From JANQGH01 sp039177555 (GTDB lineage Bacteria > Pseudomonadota > Alphaproteobacteria > DSM-16000 > Inquilinaceae), in NCBI GenBank assembly GCA_039177555.1, contig JBCDFV010000009.1:62001-126000 (forward strand): a DNA stretch of 64,000 nucleotides, given 5' to 3'. Position numbers and translations under genes: made by a program. The notes below the pieces were generated by a model. It saw only the letters and a list, made by a program, of their open reading frames with translations. It was not told the DNA's origin and made no database searches. Shown piece after piece: positions 24,666 through 34,087 of the stretch. Each line of letters opens with the position of its first letter. Within the stretch, counting starts at the first letter, position 1.

Positions 24666-27032
24666 ATGTCTGATGACGGCATCGGTGCGTCGATCACCCG
24701 CAAGGAGGATCGCCGCTTTCTGGTCGGGCGAGGCACATACACTGACGATATCAACCGACCGCACCAAACCTACGCCGCTTTCGTGCGCAGCCCACACGCC
24801 CATGCGGGCATCCGCGGCATCGACACCAGCGCGGCGGAAAACGCGCCCGGCGTGCTCGCCGTGCTCACGGGCAAGGAACTGGCGGATGACGGCATTGGAG
24901 ACCTGATTTGCGGCTGGCTGATCCATTCGCGCGATGGCGAGCCGATGAAGGTGGGCGAGTACGCCGTGCTGGCGAAGGATACGGTGCGTTTTGTCGGCCA
25001 CCATGTCGCCGTCGTCGTCGCCGAAACACTGGCTGAGGCGCGGGACGCCGCCGAACTGGTCGAGGTCGACTACGACGTTAGGCCGGCCTGTGTCGCGACC
25101 GCGACCGCCACGGCGGACGGCCAGCCGCAGGTCCACCCCGAAGCCCCGAACAATCGGGCCTTCGATTGGGAACTGGGCGACAAGGCCGCAACCGACGCGG
25201 CGTTCGAAAACGCCCATCACGTGACCAAAATCGACATCGTTAACAACCGGCTGATCCCCAACGCGATGGAACCGCGCGCTGCGATCGGCGAGTACGATTT
25301 CGGGACCGAGGACTACACGCTATACACCACCAGCCAAAACCCGCACGTGGCGCGGTTGGTGTTGACGGCCTTCGTCGGCATCGGCGCGGAGCACAATATG
25401 CGCGTGATCGCGCCGGATGTCGGCGGCGGATTCGGCTCCAAGATCAACATCTATCCCGAAGAGACCGTGTGCCTTTGGGCGTCGAAGAGGGTCAGCCGTC
25501 CCGTGAAGTGGACGGGCGACCGTTCGGAGTCCTTCATGGCCGATACCCACGGCCGCGATCATGTGACGACAGCGGAACTGGCGCTGGATGCCGACGGCAA
25601 GATGCTGGGCCTGCGCGTCCATACCTATGCCAATATCGGCGCCCATCTGGCCTTGTTCGCCTCGGTGACGCCGACATACCTGCATGGCACCCTGTTCTCT
25701 GGCCAGTACGTCCTGCCGGCCATCTACGTCAATCTGGAGGCTGTCTATACCCACACCGCGCCGGTCGACGCCTATCGCGGCGCGGGGCGGCCGGAAACCT
25801 CCTATATCGTGGAGCGGATAGCGGAGGCTGCGGCCCGCGAATTGGGTATGGATCCTGCCGAGTTTCGGCGGCGCAATTTCATCCAGCCCGATCAGTTCCC
25901 GTATCAGACGCCGGTGGCGCTGACGTACGATTCGGGCGACTACCCGACGATTTTGGATCGGGCGCTGGCCTTGTCGGATTATGCCAGCTTCCCGCAGCGT
26001 CGGGCGGAGTCCGAGGCGAAGGGCAAGCTGCGCGGTATCGGCCTGTCCTGCTACATCGAGGCCTGCGGCATCGCGCCTTCGGCCGTGATCGGATCGCTGG
26101 GTGCCGGCGTCGGATTGTGGGAAAGCGCCAAGATCCGGTTCAACGCCACGGGCAACGTGTTGGTCTACACCGGTGCCCACAGTCACGGGCAAGGGCATGA
26201 AACGACGTTCGCCCAGGTCATCAGCAGCCATCTGGGCATTCCGGTCGACCATGTCGAAATCGTCCATGGGGATACGGAAAAGACCCCCATGGGCATGGGA
26301 ACCTATGGCTCGCGCTCACTGGCCGTCGGCGGCTCGGCCATCGTGAAGGCAGCGGAAAAAATCGTTGCCAAGGGCACCAAGATCGCGGCCCACCTCTTGG
26401 AGGCGTCGGAGGCGGATATCGAGTTCAAAGACGGCGCCTTTACCGTCGCCGGCACGGACCGGTCGAAGACGATCCAGGAGGTCGCCTTCGCGGCCTACGT
26501 TCCGCACAACTACCCCGAGGACCTGGAACCGGGGCTGGAGGAGTCGGCGTTCTACGATCCCGGTAACTTCACCTACCCGGCGGGGACGCATATCTGCGAG
26601 GTCGAGATCGACCCGGAAACCGGCGTCGTCGAGATCGTCAACTTCACCGCCGTCGACGATTTCGGCACGGTGATCAATCCCATGATCGTCGAGGGCCAGG
26701 TGCACGGCGGCATCGCCCAAGGCGTCGGCCAGGCGATGATGGAGAACTGCGTCTATGACGACGACGGGGCGCTGATCACCGGGTCCTACATGGACTATTG
26801 CATGCCCCGCGCCCAGGATTTCCCAGGATTCAAGGTAGCGACCACCGAAACGCCCTGCCCGCACAATCCGTTGGGTGTGAAGGGCTGCGGCGAGGCAGGC
26901 GCGATCGCCGCACCGCCGGCCGTTATGAACGCGATCACCGATGCCATCGGCACCGACATGCAAATGCCGGCGACGCCGCTGAGGGTCTGGCAGGCCTTGC
27001 AGGCCAAGGCCCCGGCGATGGCCGCCGAATAG
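24666..27032 (+). CDS. coxL: Molybdenum hydroxylase catalytic subunit, CoxL form II
   Basis: This 788-residue subunit carries the molybdopterin cytosine dinucleotide active site. The active-site loop reads AYRGAGR at residues 369-375, the form II signature; the AYXCSFR motif with the copper-binding cysteine that defines true aerobic CO dehydrogenase (form I) is absent. GGGFGSK near residue 255, the GAHSHGQGHETTFAQV segment near 502 and the C-terminal GVKGCGEAGAIAAPPAV near 738-754, with the catalytic glutamate, are intact. The enzyme should hydroxylate a small organic, perhaps heterocyclic or carboxylated, compound with water as oxygen donor. The substrate is unknown. Confidence 0.94.
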   Translation: MSDDGIGASITRKEDRRFLVGRGTYTDDINRPHQTYAAFVRSPHAHAGIRGIDTSAAENAPGVLAVLTGKELADDGIGDLICGWLIHSRDGEPMKVGEYAVLAKDTVRFVGHHVAVVVAETLAEARDAAELVEVDYDVRPACVATATATADGQPQVHPEAPNNRAFDWELGDKAATDAAFENAHHVTKIDIVNNRLIPNAMEPRAAIGEYDFGTEDYTLYTTSQNPHVARLVLTAFVGIGAEHNMRVIAPDVGGGFGSKINIYPEETVCLWASKRVSRPVKWTGDRSESFMADTHGRDHVTTAELALDADGKMLGLRVHTYANIGAHLALFASVTPTYLHGTLFSGQYVLPAIYVNLEAVYTHTAPVDAYRGAGRPETSYIVERIAEAAARELGMDPAEFRRRNFIQPDQFPYQTPVALTYDSGDYPTILDRALALSDYASFPQRRAESEAKGKLRGIGLSCYIEACGIAPSAVIGSLGAGVGLWESAKIRFNATGNVLVYTGAHSHGQGHETTFAQVISSHLGIPVDHVEIVHGDTEKTPMGMGTYGSRSLAVGGSAIVKAAEKIVAKGTKIAAHLLEASEADIEFKDGAFTVAGTDRSKTIQEVAFAAYVPHNYPEDLEPGLEESAFYDPGNFTYPAGTHICEVEIDPETGVVEIVNFTAVDDFGTVINPMIVEGQVHGGIAQGVGQAMMENCVYDDDGALITGSYMDYCMPRAQDFPGFKVATTETPCPHNPLGVKGCGEAGAIAAPPAVMNAITDAIGTDMQMPATPLRVWQALQAKAPAMAAE

Positions 27033-27045
27033 GGAGGACGAACCC

Positions 27046-27843
27046 ATGTATGCTTTCGACTATCACAAGCCGTCCTCCGTTCAGGAGGCCGCATCGCTGC
27101 TGGCCAGCAAGGAAGACGCCACCGTCGTCGCCGGGGGCCAGACCCTGATCCCCACCCTGAAGCACAGGCTGGCCCAGCCGACCGACCTGGTCGATCTGTC
27201 GGGCGTGGCCGAGCTTAAGGGCGTCAAGATGGACGGCGACACGCTCGTCATCGGTGCCATGACCACCCATGCCGACGTGGCAGCGGACGCCACGGTGCGT
27301 TCGGCCATCCCGGCGTTAGCCGATCTGGCCGATGGCATCGGTGACGCCCAGGTGCGCAATTGCGGCACGATCGGCGGGTCGGTCTCGAACAACGATCCAG
27401 CCGCCGACTATCCTGCCGCCCTGCTGGCACTTGGCGCGACGGTCGTTACCACCAACCGGTCGATTTCCGCCGACGATTTCTTCACCGGCATGTTCGACAC
27501 CGCACTTGAGCCAGGCGAGATCGTCACCGAGATCCGCTTTCCCAAGCCCGCGCGTGCCGCCTACGCCAAGTTCCCGAACCCGGCCAGCCGCTATGCCATC
27601 GTCGGTGTCATGGTGGCGGAAAGCAGCGGTCAGATCCGCGTCGCGGTGACCGGCGCCGGCCAGGACGGCGTCTTCCGAGCGACCGAAATCGAACAGGCGC
27701 TGGCCGGCACGTTTAGCGCCGATGCCGCCAAGGCCGTGAAGGTGTCGCCGGATACCATGAGCGCGGACATCCACGCTTCGGCGGACTATCGTGCTCACCT
27801 GGTGTCTGTCATGGCCTCGCGCGCGGTCGCTGCTTGCAGCTAG
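27046..27843 (+). CDS. coxM: Molybdenum hydroxylase FAD subunit (CoxM-like)
   Basis: This 265-residue subunit takes electrons from CoxS and passes them to a quinone or other acceptor. It shows the two FAD pyrophosphate motifs, VVAGGQTLIPTLKHR near residues 28-43 and the TIGGSVSNNDPAADYP segment near 107-122, and the CO-dehydrogenase flavoprotein C-terminal domain from about 160. It begins 13 bases after coxL. A clear intrinsic terminator lies 22 bases after its stop, so the structural genes may form their own transcript end here. Confidence 0.95.
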   Translation: MYAFDYHKPSSVQEAASLLASKEDATVVAGGQTLIPTLKHRLAQPTDLVDLSGVAELKGVKMDGDTLVIGAMTTHADVAADATVRSAIPALADLADGIGDAQVRNCGTIGGSVSNNDPAADYPAALLALGATVVTTNRSISADDFFTGMFDTALEPGEIVTEIRFPKPARAAYAKFPNPASRYAIVGVMVAESSGQIRVAVTGAGQDGVFRATEIEQALAGTFSADAAKAVKVSPDTMSADIHASADYRAHLVSVMASRAVAACS

Positions 27844-27865
27844 CCCGCAAGGTCCTATCTCTTGG

Positions 27866-27894
27866 GGGCGCGGCGCCAATTGCCGCGCCCTTTT
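27866..27894 (+). terminator. Intrinsic terminator after coxM
   Basis: GGGCGCGGC (27866-27874) pairs perfectly with GCCGCGCCC (27882-27890) around a seven-base loop and is followed by TTTT. It separates coxM from the cyclase gene and argues that the downstream genes have their own promoter or rely on read-through. Confidence 0.8.
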
Positions 27895-27932
27895 GCTATG
27901 CCGACGCCGAAACTGCTCCATCGCGGGCACGA

Positions 27933-29189
27933 TTGGGCGCATCGATAGTTCTGGAGCCCATCCTGCCGGACCAGCCAATCATCGAACCGCCGCTCGACGG
28001 CAAACGATCGCTTGCCGCCCAGCCCATCATCGATTGGTTGCTGTCGGACGCGCGTGTCCTCGAAGGCTGCGGGGCGCTGCTAGAGGGCATTGCCAATCGG
28101 CTCGTCGAGGCGGGGCTGCCGGTTGACCGGGCAACATCGCACGTGCCTGCCTTGCACCCCCAGATGTCGGCGCTCAGCTATTTCTGGCTCTCCAACGGCG
28201 GCCTTCTGGATGCGCAGCGGGTCGACCGTCGCATCAGCGCCTCGCGAACGTACCATCACAGTCCGGTCGCGGTGATGCATCGCACCCGTGCGCTGGTGCG
28301 CCGCCGTCTTGCGGGTCCCGAGGCCGAGTTGGACTTCCCTCTGTTAGAAGAGATCGCCGCCGAAGGCTATACGGACTATGCGGTCTTCCCGTTGCCATTT
28401 GGCGGCCGCACGCCTGCGGCCTTCAGCCTGTCGACGCGGGCGCCGGAAGGGTTTTCCGACGAGCAAATCGCACTGATCCAGGCTATTAGCCCCGCATTGA
28501 GCGCGGCGTCGGAAATCCTTGCCAACCGGCACATCGCCGCGATGCTGCTGGACACCTATGTCGGCCACGAGGCCGGCGAGCGCATTCTGAAGGGCCAGGT
28601 CACGATTGGCAGCAGCCAGACGATCGATGCGATCATCCTGTTTTGCGACATGCGCAATTTCACCAGCCTGTCCGAACGGCTGGAGCGCGGGCCGCTCTTG
28701 GAACTGCTGAATGACTATTTCGCCTGTATCGTCGCACCGCTGCGCAAGGCCGGCGGCGAAGTTCTGAAGTATCTGGGCGACGGGATGCTGGCGATCTTCA
28801 ATCTGGATCGCGAGGAGGATGAGGAAGCGGCCTGCGCGAAGGCCATGATCGCCGCGCTGGAGTCGGTCGACCTGATCGGGAAGAAGAATGCCGAGCGGGT
28901 CGAGGCCGGCAAGGTGCCCTTTGCCGCCGGTATCGCGCTCCACCGGGGAGAAGTGCTCTACGGCAATATCGGCGCGGAGGACCGGCTGGACTTCACCGTG
29001 ATCGGCCCGGCCGTCAATCGGGCCTCGCGGATCGAGGCGTTATGCCCCATTATCGGCAAGCCGATCCTGACCTCGCGTGCCTTCGCCCGCGCCTGCCCCG
29101 TGCGTCTGCTGTCCGTCGGCAAGCACAAGCTGAGGGGCGTGCCGAGGCCGCAAGAGATCTTCACCCCCGGCCTTTCGATCCAATCCTGA
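27933..29189 (+). CDS. Class III adenylate/guanylate cyclase domain protein
   Basis: The protein has about 418 residues, depending on start. An N-terminal sensor-like region of about 190 residues (HPQMSALSYFWL and FPLPFGGRTPAAFSLSTRAPEGFSDEQI) precedes a complete class III cyclase domain. In it, FCDMRNFTSLSERL and YLGDGMLAIF hold the two metal-binding aspartates, and VIGPAVNRASRIEAL supplies the transition-state Asn and Arg. No membrane helix is seen. There is no in-frame ATG before the conserved region; the TTG at 27933 is the best start downstream of the terminator, and a TTG at 27834 would overlap coxM. It sits within the cox maturation cluster, perhaps as a signalling gene. Confidence 0.82.
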   Translation: MGASIVLEPILPDQPIIEPPLDGKRSLAAQPIIDWLLSDARVLEGCGALLEGIANRLVEAGLPVDRATSHVPALHPQMSALSYFWLSNGGLLDAQRVDRRISASRTYHHSPVAVMHRTRALVRRRLAGPEAELDFPLLEEIAAEGYTDYAVFPLPFGGRTPAAFSLSTRAPEGFSDEQIALIQAISPALSAASEILANRHIAAMLLDTYVGHEAGERILKGQVTIGSSQTIDAIILFCDMRNFTSLSERLERGPLLELLNDYFACIVAPLRKAGGEVLKYLGDGMLAIFNLDREEDEEAACAKAMIAALESVDLIGKKNAERVEAGKVPFAAGIALHRGEVLYGNIGAEDRLDFTVIGPAVNRASRIEALCPIIGKPILTSRAFARACPVRLLSVGKHKLRGVPRPQEIFTPGLSIQS

Positions 29190-29214
29190 GTATTAACGAG
29201 CCGTCCGCGCGATC

Positions 29215-30135
29215 ATGACCAAACCCCTGCCCGCCTCCGTCGACGATACGGTCACCCTGCTGCAAAGCGGCGACTATGTGCCGGACCGGTCCCTGTCGAC
29301 CGCCCTGTTCCTGGCCCTGCGGCTGGGCCGCCCCCTGTTCCTGGAGGGCGAGGCCGGCGTCGGCAAGACGGAGATCGCGAAGGTACTGGCGGCCACGCTA
29401 GGCCGGCGACTGGTGCGGCTGCAATGCTATGAAGGCTTGGACGTCGCCTCGGCGGTCTATGAGTGGGACTATCCCCGCCAGATGCTGGAAATCCGTCTGG
29501 CGGAGGCGGCCGGCCAAAGCGACCGGGACGAGATCGCGTCGGACATCTTCTCCGAACGGTTCCTGCTGCGCCGTCCGCTGTTGCAGGCGCTGGAGCCGGA
29601 CATCGAAGGCGCGCCGATCCTGCTGATCGACGAGTTGGACCGCACCGACGAGCAGTTCGAGGCCTTCCTGCTGGAGGTGCTGTCGGACTATCAGATCACC
29701 GTGCCGGAGATCGGCACGGTGAAGGCCGAAACGCCGCCGATCACCATCATCACCTCGAACCGGACCCGCGAGATCCACGACGCGCTGAAGCGCCGCTGTT
29801 TTTACCATTGGGTCGACTATCCCGATGCCCATCGCGAACGCCAGATCATCGCCGTTAGGAGCCCTGGCGCGCCGGCCGCGTTGTCTGCCCAGGTGGTCGC
29901 GTTCGTGCAGAAGCTGCGTCAGGACAAGGACCTGTTCAAGGCCCCTGGGGTCGCCGAAACGATCGACTGGGTTCAAGCGCTGTCTGAACTGGACGCGATC
30001 GAGCTCGACCCTCGAACCATCGACGATACGCTGGGTACCTTGCTTAAATATCAAGATGATATCGAGCGTATTAAAGGTGAACCCGCAGCACGACTGCTTG
30101 CCGACATCAGGGCCGAACAGGCGGCGCACGCCTGA
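29215..30135 (+). CDS. coxD: MoxR-type AAA+ ATPase (CoxD-like)
   Basis: This 306-residue AAA+ ATPase acts in maturation of the hydroxylase active site; in carboxidotrophs CoxD helps insert sulfur and metal. Walker A GEAGVGKT lies at residues 45-52, Walker B ILLIDELDRTDEQFEAFLLEVLS near 139-160, sensor 1 ITIITSNRTREIHDALKRRC near 178, and a MoxR lid domain follows. It is followed six bases later by the VWA gene, the fixed MoxR-CoxE pairing. Location and family agree. Confidence 0.93.
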   Translation: MTKPLPASVDDTVTLLQSGDYVPDRSLSTALFLALRLGRPLFLEGEAGVGKTEIAKVLAATLGRRLVRLQCYEGLDVASAVYEWDYPRQMLEIRLAEAAGQSDRDEIASDIFSERFLLRRPLLQALEPDIEGAPILLIDELDRTDEQFEAFLLEVLSDYQITVPEIGTVKAETPPITIITSNRTREIHDALKRRCFYHWVDYPDAHRERQIIAVRSPGAPAALSAQVVAFVQKLRQDKDLFKAPGVAETIDWVQALSELDAIELDPRTIDDTLGTLLKYQDDIERIKGEPAARLLADIRAEQAAHA

Positions 30136-30141
30136 GTTTCG

Positions 30142-31404
30142 ATGCCAACGGCGCTTCCAGACAGCGAGATCACCTTCACGCCGTCCAAGACGGGGCAACT
30201 CGCGGCCAACATCATGCAGTTCTGCCGAACGCTGCGCGCCGCCGGCTTGCCGATCGGCCCGGGCAAGGTGCTGACCGCGATCGAGGCCGCGACAACGGTC
30301 GGGGTCGCCGACCGGACCGACTTTTTCTGGGCCCTGCATTCCGCCCTGATCAATCGGCGGGACCAGCGCGAGATCTTCGACCAGGTCTTTCACATCTTCT
30401 GGCGCAACCCGGACATCTTGCGTCGGGCCATGTCCCTGCTGCTGCCGACCATCGATCCGGGCCCGGGCAGCGATCAAGGTGCGCCGATCCAAAGACGCGT
30501 TGTCGATGCTATCCGTAAAGAGGAACCGTCCCCGCGCCGCGCCGAGAATGAAGACGAGCCGCCGACGGTCGAGTTGGACGCACGTCTGACCTTCTCTGCC
30601 AAGGAAAAACTGGCGTCGAAAGACTTCGAGCAGATGACCGCGGAGGAAATCGCCGCCGCCAAGAAGGCCATCTCCGCCTTGAGGCTGCCGATCCCGGCCG
30701 TCCGGACGCGCCGGTTTCAACCGACCAGCCGGATCGATCGCGTCGACCCGCGCCGCACGCTGCGCCGCAGCCTGCGTGGCGGTGGTGCGATCATCGACAT
30801 CGCCCATCGCCACCGGGTCCATCGGCCGCCGCCTCTGGTCGTGCTGTGCGATATCTCGGGTTCCATGAGCCAGTATTCGCGCACGCTGCTGCACTTTTTG
30901 CATGCCATCACCAGCGATCGTGATCGCGTCCACAGCTTCGTCTTCGGCACCCGACTAACCAACATCACACGGCCGTTGCGGCACCGTGACGTCGATCTGG
31001 CGCTCGGCAAGATCGGCGAAAGCGTGCAGGATTGGTCCGGCGGCACCCGCATCGGCGCCTGCCTGCACGACTTCAACCGGCATTGGTCGCGGCGGGTCCT
31101 GGCCCAAGGCGCGGTCGTCTTGCTGATCACAGATGGCCTCGATCGCGATACCGGCGAGGCGCTGGACCGCGAGATCGAGCGGCTGAAAAAGAGCTGCCGC
31201 AGCCTGCTGTGGCTCAATCCCCTGTTGCGCTATGAGGGCTTCGCCCCAAAATCCATAGGCGCACGGGCGATCGTTCGCCACGTGGACGCGATGCTGCCGG
31301 CGCACAATCTGGACAGCCTGGAAGCGCTCGTTGAGGCGCTGAGCGGCGAGCAAAGGCATCTCGGCACCGACATGCGAGACTGGCGCGCCCTAGCGGAGGG
31401 TTAG
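30142..31404 (+). CDS. coxE: VWA domain protein (CoxE-like)
   Basis: This 420-residue cytoplasmic protein has a CoxE/YehP-type von Willebrand A domain in its C-terminal half. The MIDAS metal site reads DISGSMSQYS near residues 237-246, with supporting GGTRIG near 301 and LITDGLDRDTG near 330. It is the partner of the CoxD ATPase in assembling the molybdenum hydroxylase. Its N-terminal half has the helical region usual for MoxR-associated VWA proteins. The stop is followed at once by the XdhC-like gene. Confidence 0.92.
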   Translation: MPTALPDSEITFTPSKTGQLAANIMQFCRTLRAAGLPIGPGKVLTAIEAATTVGVADRTDFFWALHSALINRRDQREIFDQVFHIFWRNPDILRRAMSLLLPTIDPGPGSDQGAPIQRRVVDAIRKEEPSPRRAENEDEPPTVELDARLTFSAKEKLASKDFEQMTAEEIAAAKKAISALRLPIPAVRTRRFQPTSRIDRVDPRRTLRRSLRGGGAIIDIAHRHRVHRPPPLVVLCDISGSMSQYSRTLLHFLHAITSDRDRVHSFVFGTRLTNITRPLRHRDVDLALGKIGESVQDWSGGTRIGACLHDFNRHWSRRVLAQGAVVLLITDGLDRDTGEALDREIERLKKSCRSLLWLNPLLRYEGFAPKSIGARAIVRHVDAMLPAHNLDSLEALVEALSGEQRHLGTDMRDWRALAEG

Positions 31405-31407
31405 GTG

Positions 31408-31725
31408 ATGCAGAGTGATGACATCTTGTCCCTGGCGGCGGACTGGCACGCGGCGGGCCGGCAGGTCGCTCTGGCCACCGTCGTCAGCACCTGGGGCTCC
31501 TCCCCACGTCCGGCCGGCAGCCATCTGTTGATCGATCGCGACGGCGCGATGATGGGCTCCGTTTCCGGCGGCTGTATCGAGGGCGCGGTCGTGCGCGAGG
31601 CGCGGGAGGTCATCGACACGGGCCAGCCTAAGCTGCTGGACTATGGCGTCACCAACGAACAGGCCTGGGATGTCGGGCTCGCCTGCGGTGGCAAGGTGCA
31701 GGTCTACGTCGAAAAACTGTCCTGA
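31408..31725 (+). CDS. XdhC/CoxI family protein, N-terminal-domain type
   Basis: This 105-residue protein equals the first domain of XdhC, a chaperone that binds and sulfurates the molybdenum cofactor. Recognisable are LATVVSTWGSSPRPAGSHLL near residues 22-41 and GSVSGGCIEGAVVREA near 49-64, whose cysteine is conserved in the family, and LACGGKVQVYVE near the end. The ATG at 31408 has GGAGGG seven bases upstream. The C-terminal XdhC domain is encoded separately by the next gene, an arrangement known from other alphaproteobacteria. Confidence 0.9.
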   Translation: MQSDDILSLAADWHAAGRQVALATVVSTWGSSPRPAGSHLLIDRDGAMMGSVSGGCIEGAVVREAREVIDTGQPKLLDYGVTNEQAWDVGLACGGKVQVYVEKLS

Positions 31726-31735
31726 GCGCCGCCCC

Positions 31736-32440
31736 ATGAAGGTCGAAACTCTGGAAAAGCTGAACGACGCGCGCCAAGACAGCCGGCCGTCGGTGCTAAT
31801 AACAGACATCAAAAACGGCGATCAGTCGGTTGTTATTGAAGGAGATTGGTTTGGCGAAGTCGCCGGGTCGATCATTCTCAATGACAACGCAGCGCGGATC
31901 TTGCGCGAGGATCGGGCGCGCACCGTCGAAAGCGACGGGCGTCAGTTTTTCGTCCAGCCGTTCAACCCGCCCCTGCGCCTGATCGTCGTGGGCGCGGTCC
32001 ATATCTCGCAGGCGCTGGTGCCGATGGCGGCGCTCGCCGGCTACGCCGTCACGGTCATCGACCCCAGGCGCGGCTTTGCCAATGACGAGCGGTTTCCGAA
32101 CGTCACGCTGCTGGACGCCTGGCCCGACGAGGGCCTTTCGGAGCTGGCGCCCGATGCCAGAACCGCCGTGGTTACCTTGACGCACGACCCGAAGCTGGAC
32201 GATCCCGCGCTCGATGTCGCCCTGCGGTCGGACGCATTCTATGTCGCCGCCCTGGGCAGCAAACGCACCCACGCCGCGCGCCTGGAGCGACTGACGGCAC
32301 TCGGCCACGATCAGGCCGCGTTGGACCGGATTCACGGGCCGGCCGGCTTGCCCCTGGGCGCGGTATCGCCGGCGGAGATTGCCGTCTCCGTGCTCGGCCA
32401 AATGACCCAGGTGTTGCGCCGCCGGGACGACGCGGCGTGA
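31736..32440 (+). CDS. XdhC family protein, Rossmann-domain type
   Basis: This 234-residue protein has a short N-terminal part and then the XdhC Rossmann domain: LIVVGAVHISQALVPMAALAGYAVTVIDPR near residues 79-108, VTLTHDPKLDDPAL near 145, YVAALGSKRTHAARLERL near 166, and the end PAEIAVSVLGQM. With the preceding 105-residue protein it makes up a complete two-part XdhC. The VVGAVHIS loop has Val-His where the common form is GAGHI, still compatible with nucleotide binding. It overlaps the next gene by four bases. Confidence 0.9.
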   Translation: MKVETLEKLNDARQDSRPSVLITDIKNGDQSVVIEGDWFGEVAGSIILNDNAARILREDRARTVESDGRQFFVQPFNPPLRLIVVGAVHISQALVPMAALAGYAVTVIDPRRGFANDERFPNVTLLDAWPDEGLSELAPDARTAVVTLTHDPKLDDPALDVALRSDAFYVAALGSKRTHAARLERLTALGHDQAALDRIHGPAGLPLGAVSPAEIAVSVLGQMTQVLRRRDDAA

Positions 32441-34087
32441 TCTTTGACGATCTGCCCTTGAGCCAGGCCGAGGGCGCCATCCTCGCCCACTCGGTGCGGC
32501 AAGGCTCCGTTACGCTCAAGAAGGGGCACCTGCTAACCGCCGAGGACATCGCCGCGCTGAGACAGGCTGGCCGGCAAAACGTGGTTGCCGCCCGGCTGGA
32601 GGTCGGCGACGTTCACGAAGACGAGGCCGCCGCCAGGCTTGCCGTCGCCCTGGCCGACGAGACGCTTGTGGCCGGCGAAGCGCGTACCGGTCGGGTAAAC
32701 CTGTACGCCAAGGAGGCCGGCGTTGCCGTGATCGATGCCGAGCGGCTGAACCGCATCAACGGCATCGACGAGGCGGTCACGGTCGCGACGCTGCCGGCAA
32801 TGGCCGTGGTCGAGCCCAACCAGATGGTCGCGACCATCAAGATCATCCCGTTCGCCGCCCCCACCAGCGCACTTTCGCTTGCCGAGACGATTGGCGGCCA
32901 GCATGACCGGGGGCCGGTGCTGCGCGTGGCGGCCTGGCGACCGCGGAAGGTCGGCTTGATCCAAACCCGGCTGCCGGGCACGCAGGCCAAGGTTCTGGAC
33001 AAGACGACGCAGATCACCGCCGACCGGCTTCAGGGCATGGCCAGCGATCTGGCCCGCGAGCGGCGGTGCGAGCACAGCGCGAAGACCGTTGCGGGCGAGA
33101 TTCGGTTCATGGCGCAGGCCGGCGTCGACATCGTTTTGATGGCCGGCGCGTCCGCCATCACCGACCGACGCGATGTCTTGCCGGCCGCGCTTGAGGCCGC
33201 GGGCGGCACGGTCGAGCACTTCGGTATGCCAGTCGACCCCGGAAATCTTTTGATGGTGGGCAAGCTCGGCGCCGTGCCGGTGCTCGGCCTGCCCGGCTGC
33301 GCCCGGTCACCGAAGCTGAACGGTTTCGACTGGGTGTTGCAGCGGCTGGTCGCCGGCCTAGACGTCACCAAAGACGACGTGACCGCGATGGGCGTGGGTG
33401 GCCTTCTGACCGAGATTCCCAGCCGGCCCCAGCCACGCGACCAGGTATCCAAGCCCGCATCGACGCCGGCGCCGAAGGTACCGCGCGTTGCTGCCCTGGT
33501 GCTGGCCGCCGGACAGTCGCGCCGCATGGGCGCCCGCAACAAGCTGCTGGCGAAGATTGATGCCAAGCCAATGGTGGCCCGTGTCGTCGACGCGGCCCTG
33601 GACAGCGAGGCGAAGAGCGTCGTGGTGGTCACTGGGCACGAGGCGGAGGCCGTCGAACGGGTACTGGCCGACCGGCCGGTGCGCTTCGTGCACAACCCCG
33701 ATTTCGCGGCCGGCCTCAGCACCTCTCTGCAGGCAGGGTTATCTGCCCTGGATCGCGACATCGACGCGTTCCTGGTCCTTCTGGGCGACATGCCGCGCAT
33801 GTCCGCAGACATTATCGACGAGCTGATTGCCACCTTCGATCCAAGCGCCGGCCGGGCCATCATCGTGCCGACCTATGACGGCAAACGCGGCAACCCAGTG
33901 CTTTGGGACCGGCACTTCCTGGCTGAGATGCATACCCTTGCGGGGTGATGTCGGGGCGCGCCATCTGATTGGTCACCATGCCGAGCAGGTCGCCGAGGTG
34001 GCCTTCGCCGACGATGCCATTCTGCTGGACATCGACACCGAGACGGCGCTAGAGGCAGTCAAGAATAAGGCCAACCCCCAGCCATGA
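32437..34087 (+). pseudogene. MoeA-like/MocA cytidylyltransferase fusion, interrupted by a +1 frameshift
   Basis: Residues 1-330 are a molybdopterin-binding (MoeA/MogA-like) domain and residues from about 350 are a MocA-type NTP transferase (VLAAGQSRRMGARNKLL, then LLGDMPRMSADII and GKRGNPVLW). The family makes molybdopterin cytosine dinucleotide, the cofactor form that CoxL needs. The frame stops at 33946-33948, right where the family motif GDVGAR should follow; the motif and the remaining 46 residues continue in the next frame to 34087, and the next gene overlaps that end by four bases. Removing one G from GGGG at 33942-33945 restores the gene. It may be a real lesion, a recoding site or a sequencing error; the 503-residue product lacks the final helix-strand region. 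Confidence 0.85.

Noticed and set aside
24666..27032. Aerobic CO dehydrogenase (form I coxL)
   Set aside because: The active-site loop is AYRGAGR; the cysteine-containing AYXCSFR loop that binds copper in form I is absent.
31405..32440. Frameshifted xdhC pseudogene
   Set aside because: Both halves are complete domains with their own starts, the first with a strong GGAGGG, and the two-protein form is known in other alphaproteobacteria.
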